Shown here piece by piece: positions 18,404 through 26,313 of a DNA stretch of 64,000 nt. Source of the stretch: CTSoil-075 sp042610375 (lineage in GTDB: Bacteria > Bacillota > Negativicutes > DSM-13327); assembly GCF_042610375.1 (NCBI RefSeq), contig NZ_JBGJZL010000012.1:1-64000 (forward strand), read 5' to 3'. The translations under genes and the position numbers were made by a program. The stretch's first letter is position 1, and the number at the start of each line of letters is the position of its first letter. The notes under the pieces were generated by a model that saw nothing but the letters and a program-made list of their open reading frames with translations, did not search any database and was not told the origin of the DNA.

Positions 18404-19216
18404 ATGAGATATTCAGATATCCGTTTAGTAGCACTCGATTTAGATGGGACTTTATTAAATGAAGATAAGCAGATTCATGAAGATGATGTAAAAGCAATCC
18501 AAGCAATCATGTCTAAAGGTGTGCTTGTTACATTAGCATCGGCACGTCCTTTGTGCTCAATGTTGCCTTATGCCCAACAATTGGGGATCAAAATCCCGCT
18601 CATTTCTCTAAGTGGATCTTATGTATCCGATATGCAAGAAAGAGAAATTCTACTGGAAAGACCAATCGATTTAATCATTTTCAAGGAAATGGTAATGGCG
18701 TTTGAAGAAAAGGATTACTATGTTAAAGCCTATAGCAAAAATCGATTATTTGTTCAGGAAGATGATGAAGTAACGCAACGTTATTCCAAAGTTTTTAACG
18801 TTCCATATACAGCTGTAGGAAAAAAACAATTAAGAGCTTTAGAGATGTCCCTTCTCAGGTTGGCAATATTTGATGAACCTTCACGAATTGAAGAAGCACG
18901 GGAAACTTTAAAGAACTGGTCTAATTATTTTAAAGTGATCCGTGATACTGATCGAGGACTGGAAATTGTAGAGCATACTGTCAGCAAAGGAACAGCCCTT
19001 AAGAGTCTCTGCCAACATTTTAATATTTCATTGGAACAGGTTATGGCTATTGGCAATGAAGGTAGTGATTTAGCCATGATACAATCAGCAGGATTGGGCA
19101 TCGCAATGGGAAATGCTTGTGAAGAGTTAAAGGAACAGGCCGTCTACGTAACTAAAGAAAATACGGAGTGCGGTGTGGGGTTTGCCATACAGCAATATAT
19201 ATTAAATAAAGTATGA
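18404..19216 (+). CDS. Cof-type HAD-IIB phosphatase
   Basis: Haloacid-dehalogenase hydrolase of 270 residues. Motif I is LDLDGTLLNEDKQI, motif II has LASARP, the catalytic Lys lies in VEHTVSKGTALK, and motif IV is AIGNEGSDLAMIQ. The C2B cap places it with Cof/YidA/BigR sugar-phosphate phosphatases. In a sugar-acid operon it could remove dead-end phosphorylated intermediates that build up when kinases are overactive. The ATG follows GAGGTGAT. Confidence 0.92.
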   Translation: MRYSDIRLVALDLDGTLLNEDKQIHEDDVKAIQAIMSKGVLVTLASARPLCSMLPYAQQLGIKIPLISLSGSYVSDMQEREILLERPIDLIIFKEMVMAFEEKDYYVKAYSKNRLFVQEDDEVTQRYSKVFNVPYTAVGKKQLRALEMSLLRLAIFDEPSRIEEARETLKNWSNYFKVIRDTDRGLEIVEHTVSKGTALKSLCQHFNISLEQVMAIGNEGSDLAMIQSAGLGIAMGNACEELKEQAVYVTKENTECGVGFAIQQYILNKV

Positions 19217-19297
19217 GAGTGTTGCTAAAAGAGCGCACATTACACCAAGTAGTAGTATAAAACCTGATTTAAATACAATAACAATGGTGGTGTGAAA

Positions 19298-20833
19298 ATG
19301 ACTCAATCAATTATGATTGGTGTTGATATTGGTACGACTGGTATTCGTTCCGTCGCTTACCGCCTGGATGGTAGTGCTACTGCCATTCAGACGGAAGAAT
19401 ACCCACTGTTTACTGATCAGTCAGGGGTTGCGGAACAGGATGCGGGTACAATTGTGATGGCACTAGAGGCTGTTGTAACTAGAACAGTAAAGTTGCTAAA
19501 AGAAGAGGCTTCGCAAGTTAAAGGAGTGGCCTTCAGCTCAGTATTGCATAGCTTTTTGGCAATTGGTGCAGATGGACGACCTTTAAGTCGTTTAATGACA
19601 TGGGCAGATACCCGTGGACAAATTTTTCTTGAGGAATTTAAAGAAAAATTGGATACAGTTGCTTCCTATCATCGTACAGGTTGCCCGATGCATCCAATGT
19701 ATTCACTGCTTAAGATTTATTGGTTTAAACAACAAAAGCCAGAACTATTTGCCAAAACTGCTTATTTTGGTACGATTAAGGATTTCGTTTTCCATCGTTT
19801 TACGGGCACGAGGGTTGTGGATAAGTCTGTTGCCAGTGGAACTGGATGCTACAATCTACAGAGCCTGGAATGGGATGAGGAAATTCTAAAATTACTAGAA
19901 ATTTCAAAAGAGCAAATGCCTACAGTAGTGCCTACGACCACCCAGTACCCTCTGGAGGAGACAATGGCTCAGCGGCTAGGGTTACCCGCTGGTTTACCTG
20001 TTATTATCGGTGCCGGCGATGGAATGTTAGCTAACGTTGGAGTAGGTGCGGTAAAAAAAGGGCAAATTAATATAACGATCGGAACGAGTGGCGCCATTAG
20101 AATGGCAGCGGATGAACCTAAAACGGATGAAAAGAGAAGAACTTGGTGTTATAACTTGGCAGAAGAGCGCTGGATGTTAGGGGGCGCTATTAATAATGGT
20201 GGGATTTCTTTCCGCTGGATTAAGGATAAATTTGCGGAAACAGAACAAAGGGTGGCAGAAAAATTAGGCCTTGATTCTTATGCTTTATTAGCTAACTATG
20301 CAGAAAAAGTACCTGCGGGTTCCAATGGCCTCATCATCTTACCGTTTTTTACTGGTGAGCGTGCCCCCTATTGGAATGCAGATGCTAGAGGCGTATTTTT
20401 CGGCTTAACTCTCAATCATGACAAACGTCATATGATTCGCGCGGTGCTAGAAGGTATCTGTTATCGCATGAAAAGTGTCTTACTTTCTTTGGAAGATATT
20501 ACTGGAAAAGCCGAAGAAATTCGTGTTAGTGGAAGTTTCACTCGCTCGGAAGTTTGGCTGCAAATTTTATCCGATGTATTGGGGCGGGAAATCTGTGTAC
20601 CCAATGTAGAAGAAGGAGCCGCTTTTGGAGCCGCTATTTTAGGATTTTATACATTAGGAATGGTATCTAGCATTGATATAGCCGCTGAAATGGTAGGCAT
20701 CAAAAAAGTATTCCGTCCTAATGAGGGCAATCATGCTTCATATGAAAAACTTTATAACATCTATGAACAGATTTATTGGAATTTACAAGAACAGTTTAAG
20801 ATGATTGCTGATTTTCAACGCAACGAAATGTAA
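19298..20833 (+). CDS. gntK: Gluconokinase (FGGY family)
   Basis: Kinase of 511 residues that should convert D-gluconate to 6-phosphogluconate. It follows Bacillus-type GntK closely through GVDIGTTGIRSVAY, LMTWADTRG, GCPMHPMYSLLKI, ITIGTSGAIRMA and GGAINNGGISFRWIKD, and the ADP-binding region RVSGSFTRSEVW. E. coli-type gluconokinases are a different, smaller family. ATG 19298 is preferred over GTG 19292 because GGTGGT lies six bases upstream. It is 14 bases before the second hydroxyacid dehydrogenase gene. Its presence sets the likely pathway: 6-phosphogluconate dehydration followed by KDPG cleavage. Confidence 0.92.
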   Translation: MTQSIMIGVDIGTTGIRSVAYRLDGSATAIQTEEYPLFTDQSGVAEQDAGTIVMALEAVVTRTVKLLKEEASQVKGVAFSSVLHSFLAIGADGRPLSRLMTWADTRGQIFLEEFKEKLDTVASYHRTGCPMHPMYSLLKIYWFKQQKPELFAKTAYFGTIKDFVFHRFTGTRVVDKSVASGTGCYNLQSLEWDEEILKLLEISKEQMPTVVPTTTQYPLEETMAQRLGLPAGLPVIIGAGDGMLANVGVGAVKKGQINITIGTSGAIRMAADEPKTDEKRRTWCYNLAEERWMLGGAINNGGISFRWIKDKFAETEQRVAEKLGLDSYALLANYAEKVPAGSNGLIILPFFTGERAPYWNADARGVFFGLTLNHDKRHMIRAVLEGICYRMKSVLLSLEDITGKAEEIRVSGSFTRSEVWLQILSDVLGREICVPNVEEGAAFGAAILGFYTLGMVSSIDIAAEMVGIKKVFRPNEGNHASYEKLYNIYEQIYWNLQEQFKMIADFQRNEM

Positions 20834-20847
20834 GGAGGAAAAGAGAG

Positions 20848-21798
20848 ATGGCAGTAATTTTAACAACACCTCGTTCTTTTAGCAGCTGTAAAAAAGCTCA
20901 GGACTTGCTGGAACAGGCTGGACACGAGCTACGGGTACAAAAACCAGAGAAACCATATACGGCTAAGGAGTTATGTTCCTTGATGCAAGGCGTAGATGCC
21001 TTGATTGCTGGTTTGGATGAAATAAGCAGCGCTGTCATTGAAACTGGGGCTCCCTCCCTGAAAGTGATTGCTCGCAATGGCGCTGGATATAATAATATTG
21101 ATCTGGAAGCAACAAAAAAGCATGGGGTGACAGTTACTGTTACCCCAGGAGCGAACAGTATTTCCGTTTGTGAGTTGGCCTTTGCTTTCATCATTGCTTT
21201 GGCTCGTAAAGTTCATTTGATGGATGATAACATTCGGGATGGGAAGTGGACACGTGTTCCAGGTTCTGAACTATTCGGCAAGACCATAGGAGTGATGGGA
21301 ACGGGTGCTATCGGTAGTCATTTGATTCAACGTTGTGCTGCTTTTGGTATGAATATCTTAGCTTATGATTTGTATCCCAAAGAAGAGTTAATAGAAAAAT
21401 ATGGAGTACGCTATGTAGATGTCGATCAAATCTATCAGGAAGCAGATTATATTTCTCTCCATTTGCCTTCTTCAGGAGAAACTCGCGGTATGATTAATGC
21501 TGAAGCTATTTCACGCATGAAAAAAAGTGCCTGCATCATTAATACAGCGCGAGGGGATTTAATTGATGAGAATGCTCTATTTGATGCATTACAGAGTGGG
21601 CAACTTGGCGGAGCTGGTTTAGACGCATTTTCTTCTGAGCCTTTTACTGACCAACGTTTTTGGAAACTTCCCAATGTAGTTATGACTCCTCATAGCGGAG
21701 GGTTTACGGCAGAATCTGTAGAACGAACACTTATGATGGCTGCAGAAGAAGTTCTGCGGGTATTATCCAATCAAAAACCGCTTTATTCTATTCAATAA
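20848..21798 (+). CDS. D-isomer-specific 2-hydroxyacid dehydrogenase (second copy)
   Basis: Phosphoglycerate-dehydrogenase-like enzyme of 316 residues without the C-terminal ACT domain of biosynthetic SerA. The NAD fold is IGVMGTGAIGSHLIQ; catalytic positions lie in CIINTARGDLIDE (Arg), the Glu of FSSEPF and the His of VMTPHSGG. It is only distantly similar to the copy at 17198, so the two probably reduce different keto acids. AAGGAGG precedes the ATG. Confidence 0.92.
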   Translation: MAVILTTPRSFSSCKKAQDLLEQAGHELRVQKPEKPYTAKELCSLMQGVDALIAGLDEISSAVIETGAPSLKVIARNGAGYNNIDLEATKKHGVTVTVTPGANSISVCELAFAFIIALARKVHLMDDNIRDGKWTRVPGSELFGKTIGVMGTGAIGSHLIQRCAAFGMNILAYDLYPKEELIEKYGVRYVDVDQIYQEADYISLHLPSSGETRGMINAEAISRMKKSACIINTARGDLIDENALFDALQSGQLGGAGLDAFSSEPFTDQRFWKLPNVVMTPHSGGFTAESVERTLMMAAEEVLRVLSNQKPLYSIQ

Positions 21799-21843
21799 AG
21801 GTAATTTGTTATTAAAAGTAAGATAAAGAAAAGGGGTATTTAT

Positions 21844-22494
21844 ATGAAAAAGATTCAAATTTTAGATCGAATTTGTAAATCCGGCTTGGTTGCTGTAGTA
21901 CGAGCCGAAACAGGTGATCAGGCTAAACGTATTGCTGAAGCTTGCTTAGCTGGTGGTATGCAGGCCATCGAAATGACCTTTACTGTACCTGGGGCTCATC
22001 ATGTTATGGAAGATTTAGCGAAGGCTTATTCTCCTTCTGAACTGATCATTGGTGCTGGTACCGTACTTGATTCAGAAACAGCTCGTATTGCCATCTTAAG
22101 TGGTGCTCAATATGTTGTTTCTCCTTGTTTAAATGTAGAGACTGTAAAATTATGCAATCGTTATCAGGTGCCTATCATGGCTGGCGCTATGTCCATTAAA
22201 GAAGTGATCGAATGTATGGAAGCTGGTTCAGATATTGTTAAGTTATTCCCAGGTGATGCCTTTGGACCGAATATGGTGAAAGCGATTAAAGGGCCTCTGC
22301 CACAAGCTCCTATTATGCCGACAGGCGGAGTCAGTGTTGAGAATGTAGGACAATGGATAAAAGCGGGCGTTGTCGCTGTTGGTGCAGGTGGTAGCTTGAC
22401 TGCCGGCGCTAAGACAGGAGACTATGCTTCCATTACAGAAACAGCTAAGCAGTTTTTGGCAGAGATTGCTAAAGCTAGAAGCGAGATGAAATAG
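21844..22494 (+). CDS. eda: Bifunctional KHG/KDPG aldolase
   Basis: Class I aldolase of 216 residues cleaving 2-keto-3-deoxy-6-phosphogluconate to pyruvate and glyceraldehyde 3-phosphate. The catalytic Glu is in IEMTFTVPGA, the Schiff-base Lys in DIVKLFPGDAFGP, and the phosphate site in PTGGVSVENV; IGAGTVLD and VVSPCLN are also family marks. It fits as the final step after gluconokinase and a 6-phosphogluconate dehydratase. AAGGGG precedes the ATG. Confidence 0.94.
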   Translation: MKKIQILDRICKSGLVAVVRAETGDQAKRIAEACLAGGMQAIEMTFTVPGAHHVMEDLAKAYSPSELIIGAGTVLDSETARIAILSGAQYVVSPCLNVETVKLCNRYQVPIMAGAMSIKEVIECMEAGSDIVKLFPGDAFGPNMVKAIKGPLPQAPIMPTGGVSVENVGQWIKAGVVAVGAGGSLTAGAKTGDYASITETAKQFLAEIAKARSEMK

Positions 22495-22511
22495 AATGAC
22501 AAGGTCTTGAA

Positions 22512-22537
22512 GGGCAGGCTCATTATGAGCCTGTCCC
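22512..22537 (+). terminator. GC-rich hairpin after KDPG aldolase gene
   Basis: GGGCAGGCTCA and TGAGCCTGTCCC pair almost perfectly over a very short loop, 17 bases past the aldolase stop. It has no T tract, so it may protect the mRNA 3' end rather than terminate. Confidence 0.55.
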
Positions 22538-22554
22538 TAGACTTAGGTATCAGG

Positions 22555-22606
22555 ATCAAAGAGTACCGACTTGACATAGTGTTGGGAGGACTCTTTGATT
22601 TTTTTT
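22555..22606 (+). terminator. Intrinsic terminator overlapping a promoter-like pair
   Basis: ATCAAAGAGT (22555-22564) pairs with ACTCTTTGAT (22590-22599) and runs into eight T residues. The loop holds TTGACA (22571-22576), exactly 17 bases before TTTGAT (22594-22599), a possible promoter for the dehydratase gene. Confidence 0.7.
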
Positions 22607-22649
22607 AGATAAGAATCGATTTATAAAAATTTAAATGAGAGGGACTAAT

Positions 22650-24308
22650 ATGGAGAAGTTTTCTGAAAAAGCGTTGGATAAATTACCTAACTATCAACGA
22701 GCTATGGCAAAGGTACATTTAGGATCGTGCGGTACGTCTTATAAGGAGCTAAAGCGCCCCATTATTGCAGTGGTTAACTCATGGAATGAGATTGTTCCCG
22801 GTCACTGTCATTTACGAGAATTAGCTGAATATGTGAAAAAAGGAATTATAGCGGCTGGTGGATTGCCACTAGAATTTAATACCATTGCCATTTGTGACGG
22901 AATAGCCCATGCCCATGAAGGAATGAAATATGTACTTCCAAGTCGCGATTTGATCGCTGATTCAGTGGAAGCAGTGATTCGTGGTCATGGAATTTTTGAT
23001 GGAATGGTCATGATTGCTTCTTGTGATAAAATTGTGCCTGGTATGCTCATGGCAGCAGCGCGGCTTAATATTCCTGGGATCATGGTTACTGGTGGACCCA
23101 TGATTAATAAAATAACTCCAGGGGAATCTAAAAAAGTTCGTCAGAGTTTTTTGCATGACGAGGTTACTGAGGAAGAATTATTTGATAGGGTAATGGAGTA
23201 TTATCCGACACCTGGTATTTGTCCCTTGCTTGGAACAGCTAATACTATGTGTGTAGTAGCTGAAGCATTAGGGATGACCCTCCCTGGTTCGGCAAGTATC
23301 CCAGCTATGAGTCAGGAACGTAAGGAACTGGCTGAGCGAACAGGTAAAACGATCATTGAACTAGTCGAAAAAGGAGTTTGTCCCAAAGATATTTTAGTGC
23401 CAGAAGCTTTTGAAAATGCCATTTCTGTCATATTAGCCATGGGAGGCTCTCTCAATAGTGTACTCCATATACCAGCGATTGCCCATGAGTGCGGATCATC
23501 GGTCACTTTTCGTGATTTTGATCGTATTAGTAGAGTCACGCCTCTTATTGTCCGTATCGCGCCAAGCAGCTTAGAGTATACAATGGCTGATTTATATCAT
23601 GTTGGCGGAGTATTAGCAGTGATGAATGAATTGCAACCCATTTTGCACAATGATCTAGCTATGGTGACAGGTGAGACATTGGGTGAACGATTGGTGGGAG
23701 CAAAAAATGCCGATGGAAAGATCATTCGCCCGTTTGCACAACCATTTTCATTAGAAAGTGGTCTAGCTGTATTGGAGGGCAATTTAGCACCAGAAGGGGC
23801 TGTAGTAAAAACTTCTGCTGTACCGGAAGAACTGAAAATGTATAGAGGGCTGGCTAGGGTATTTAATGGACAAGATGAATGTATGGCGGCTATGGAGACC
23901 GATGATCAGATACAAGAAGGGGATGTCATTGTCATTCGTTATGAAGGTCCAATCGGTGGACCGGGGATGAGGGAAATGCATCGAATTAGCGAACAACTTG
24001 CTATGAAGTTTAGTCGGATTGCTGTGGTCACGGATGGCCGTTTCTCTGGTGCATCAGCGGGTCTATCCGTAGGTTATCTTTCGCCCGAAGCTGCGGAAGG
24101 AGGTCCTATAGCCTTAGTTGAGAATGGTGATAGTATCTCAATTGATATAATAAAAAGAAAGATTCATTGGCATGTCACAGAGGAAGAATTATCAACTCGC
24201 CGAGAAAAATTTCAATTCAATGTTGGGCAAGAAACGGACAGTTCTTTCTTGAAATTGTATCGAAGCCACGCAACATCGGCCTCAACAGGAGCCATTCGGC
24301 GTAGATAA
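22650..24308 (+). CDS. IlvD/Edd family dehydratase
   Basis: Iron-sulfur dehydratase of 552 residues. The three cluster cysteines expected in the family are seen in VPGHCHL, IASCDKIVPGM and NTMCVVAEALG, and the C-terminal segment has YEGPIGGPGMREM and TDGRFSGASAGLSVG. Length matches dihydroxyacid dehydratase (IlvD) rather than the roughly 600-residue E. coli Edd, so it could be a branched-chain amino-acid enzyme or an aldonate/6-phosphogluconate dehydratase. Position directly after eda and the absence of other ilv genes favour the sugar-acid role. ATG 22650 has GAGAGGG upstream, better than the ATG at 22635. Confidence 0.88.
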   Translation: MEKFSEKALDKLPNYQRAMAKVHLGSCGTSYKELKRPIIAVVNSWNEIVPGHCHLRELAEYVKKGIIAAGGLPLEFNTIAICDGIAHAHEGMKYVLPSRDLIADSVEAVIRGHGIFDGMVMIASCDKIVPGMLMAAARLNIPGIMVTGGPMINKITPGESKKVRQSFLHDEVTEEELFDRVMEYYPTPGICPLLGTANTMCVVAEALGMTLPGSASIPAMSQERKELAERTGKTIIELVEKGVCPKDILVPEAFENAISVILAMGGSLNSVLHIPAIAHECGSSVTFRDFDRISRVTPLIVRIAPSSLEYTMADLYHVGGVLAVMNELQPILHNDLAMVTGETLGERLVGAKNADGKIIRPFAQPFSLESGLAVLEGNLAPEGAVVKTSAVPEELKMYRGLARVFNGQDECMAAMETDDQIQEGDVIVIRYEGPIGGPGMREMHRISEQLAMKFSRIAVVTDGRFSGASAGLSVGYLSPEAAEGGPIALVENGDSISIDIIKRKIHWHVTEEELSTRREKFQFNVGQETDSSFLKLYRSHATSASTGAIRRR

Positions 24309-24336
24309 TCATAAAAAAATGACATTCAGATTTTGT

Positions 24337-24388
24337 AATACAAACCTCCTACCAAATTTTTACATAAATTCGGTAGGAGGTTTGTATT
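24337..24388. terminator. Long inverted repeat, probable bidirectional terminator
   Basis: AATACAAACCTCCTACC (24337-24353) and GGTAGGAGGTTTGTATT (24372-24388) are perfect 17-base arms around an 18-base loop. It lies 28 bases past the dehydratase stop. The downstream tract is A-rich, so the T tract is weak on the plus strand. Confidence 0.65.
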
Positions 24389-24430
24389 ATAAAAAAATAT
24401 CAATTGTGCTTGTAATTTAATCGATTATTA

Positions 24431-24458
24431 TTGACAACCATTCAATAGTTTGTAATAA
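24431..24458 (+). promoter_or_regulatory. Promoter of TetR gene
   Basis: TTGACA (24431-24436) and TAATAA (24453-24458) are spaced by 16 bases. The start of transcription would fall inside the operator at 24462. Confidence 0.6.
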
Positions 24459-24461
24459 TAA

Positions 24462-24487
24462 ATACATACCGACTGGTAGGTATGTAT
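24462..24487. promoter_or_regulatory. TetR operator 1
   Basis: A 26-base palindrome with arms ATACATACC and GGTATGTAT around GACTGGTA. It covers the likely transcription start and the beginning of the TetR leader. The same core recurs at 25123-25148, in front of the efflux genes. Confidence 0.82.
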
Positions 24488-24508
24488 TTAAAGGAGATGA
24501 ATTTTCAT

Positions 24509-25105
24509 ATGACCAAAGATAATATAATGATAGCTGCTTTGCGACTATTTTTATTACGTGGATACAGGAACGTATCTCTTGTTGATGTAGCAAATGAGAT
24601 AGGAATTACTAAGGGTGGAATATACCATTATTTTAAAAGCAAGGAAGAGTTATTCCATTCAGTTATTGATTATTTATTTGATCATTTTGAAATAAAATAT
24701 GCCGAATTATTTAGTAAGGAAAATAGTTTTCGAGGTATTCTAGAATTTATGTTGGGCGGAGAACAGGAAGTATACATTAGACGTTTACTTAATATTAAAG
24801 ACGGGGATTATCGAGCGAGCAATGCAAATCTTGCCTTAGAAATCATGCATAATTTTCCAGAAATTCAAGATCGGATTGACCATGGTCAATTAGAATTAAA
24901 AGAGAAGATAAAGGAAAAATTAGAGAACGCACAAAATGCAGGAGAAATTAGACAGGACTTAGATGCTCATATATTGGCTATGATTATACTGTCCATTTCT
25001 AGCGGACTGAATATTTTGGGTAATCACCTAAATACCCCTGTGATGCATAAACAGATCATCGACAGTCTCTGGCAACTTATTGGGAGCAATACTTTAAAGG
25101 AGTAA
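24509..25105 (+). CDS. TetR/AcrR family repressor of efflux operon
   Basis: Regulator of 198 residues. The N-terminal helix-turn-helix includes VSLVDVANEIGITKGGIYHY and YFKSKEELFHSVIDY, standard for TetR; the rest is a helical ligand-binding domain. ATG 24509 is chosen because AAAGGAG (24490-24496) lies upstream; an earlier in-frame ATG at 24482 falls inside the operator. Flanking identical operators indicate that it represses itself and the RND pump that follows, and is released by a pump substrate. The inducer is not visible. Confidence 0.93.
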   Translation: MTKDNIMIAALRLFLLRGYRNVSLVDVANEIGITKGGIYHYFKSKEELFHSVIDYLFDHFEIKYAELFSKENSFRGILEFMLGGEQEVYIRRLLNIKDGDYRASNANLALEIMHNFPEIQDRIDHGQLELKEKIKEKLENAQNAGEIRQDLDAHILAMIILSISSGLNILGNHLNTPVMHKQIIDSLWQLIGSNTLKE

Positions 25106-25122
25106 TTATATTCCTTTAACCT

Positions 25123-25148
25123 AAACATACCGACTGGTAGGTATGTTT
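25123..25148. promoter_or_regulatory. TetR operator 2
   Basis: Palindrome with arms AAACATACC and GGTATGTTT around the same GACTGGTA centre as operator 1. It lies 57 bases before the membrane fusion protein ATG. Confidence 0.82.
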
Positions 25149-25204
25149 AGCAAGATGATTTACTTAAATTAAACTGCCGTAATTTTGACGAGGAGGGTTA
25201 TATA

Positions 25205-26302
25205 ATGAAAGGTTTCAAGGTAAAGTATTGGACTATTCCAGTTGTGATATTTATTGGACTATTTTTAGTATTTCGAAGCGGTGCATTTTCAAATGGAAAG
25301 GCTACGGTGTCGACTACTAATTCTGGGGTAAGCATAAAAGCTACAGAAGCGCAGCTTGTAAATACAGTACCTAATTTAATGTTGAATGGATCAATTGAAG
25401 GAAAAACATCGGCCATTGTCAGTACAAAGCTGGCGGGACGTATTGAACAAGTCATGGTACAAGAAGGGCAGCACGTGAATGCTGGTGATCCCTTAGCGAG
25501 ATTAGAAAGTGCAGAGCTAGGAAATTCTGTACGCAACGCACAGGATGCCGTAACTAAAGCTCAGGTCAATTATGACTTGGCAATGAGTGACTATCAACGT
25601 TATCAAACTCTATATAGCCAAGGAGCCATATCTCAGCAAACTCTAGATAATGCTGAGGCAAAGAAAAGAATTGCAGAGGCCGATTTATCAAGTGCAACGA
25701 CTAGTCAGAGTAATGCTAAAGAACAGTATGGTTATGGTATCATTGCAGCGCCGGTGGATGGTGTGGTTGCTAACGTAACAGCAACTGTTGGTCAGGTTGT
25801 TTCTCCTGGTACACCGCTCATGGCTGTTCAGGATATTAGCCAGGTATATGCGGTTATTAATATTGAGCAAAAGGATTTGTCTTTGGTTAAAGTTGGCCAG
25901 AAAGCCGATGTGACAGTTGATACCTATGATAACAAAAAATTTGAGGGAATTGTTGATCTAATCAATCCTGAGGCTGGTACGACCAATCGTATGTTCCGTA
26001 CTAAGATCAAAATTGATAATACAGATGGTGCCTTAAAAGCTGGCATGTTTAGTAAAGTACAGCTAGCCACAGGTGATGCTATACAGATTTTGACAGTTCC
26101 TCAAGGGGCGGTCATTCAAAAACAGGGGATCTACTATGTGTTTACTGTGGAGAATGATAAGGCGGTACGTCACCAAGTGGAGATTGGTAATACTACAGGT
26201 GAAGTTATTCAAATTAAATCAGGCTTACCGTCAGGTAGTAAGGTAGCTGTTAGCAATGTCAGCCAGCTTAAAGACGGCGATGTAGTTAGAATAGTAGAAT
26301 AG
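25205..26302 (+). CDS. RND efflux periplasmic adaptor (membrane fusion protein)
   Basis: AcrA/MexA-type adaptor of 365 residues. An N-terminal membrane anchor (about 9-26) has no lipobox. Next come a lipoyl-like half (GRIEQVMVQEGQHVNAGDPL), a coiled-coil hairpin (about 100-165), the second lipoyl half (IIAAPVDGVVANVTATVGQV) and a beta-barrel domain. It should bridge the inner-membrane pump and an outer-membrane channel, which is not encoded here. GAGGAGGG precedes the ATG, and the pump gene follows after 11 bases. Confidence 0.94.
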   Translation: MKGFKVKYWTIPVVIFIGLFLVFRSGAFSNGKATVSTTNSGVSIKATEAQLVNTVPNLMLNGSIEGKTSAIVSTKLAGRIEQVMVQEGQHVNAGDPLARLESAELGNSVRNAQDAVTKAQVNYDLAMSDYQRYQTLYSQGAISQQTLDNAEAKKRIAEADLSSATTSQSNAKEQYGYGIIAAPVDGVVANVTATVGQVVSPGTPLMAVQDISQVYAVINIEQKDLSLVKVGQKADVTVDTYDNKKFEGIVDLINPEAGTTNRMFRTKIKIDNTDGALKAGMFSKVQLATGDAIQILTVPQGAVIQKQGIYYVFTVENDKAVRHQVEIGNTTGEVIQIKSGLPSGSKVAVSNVSQLKDGDVVRIVE

Positions 26303-26313
26303 GGGAGAGAGCC

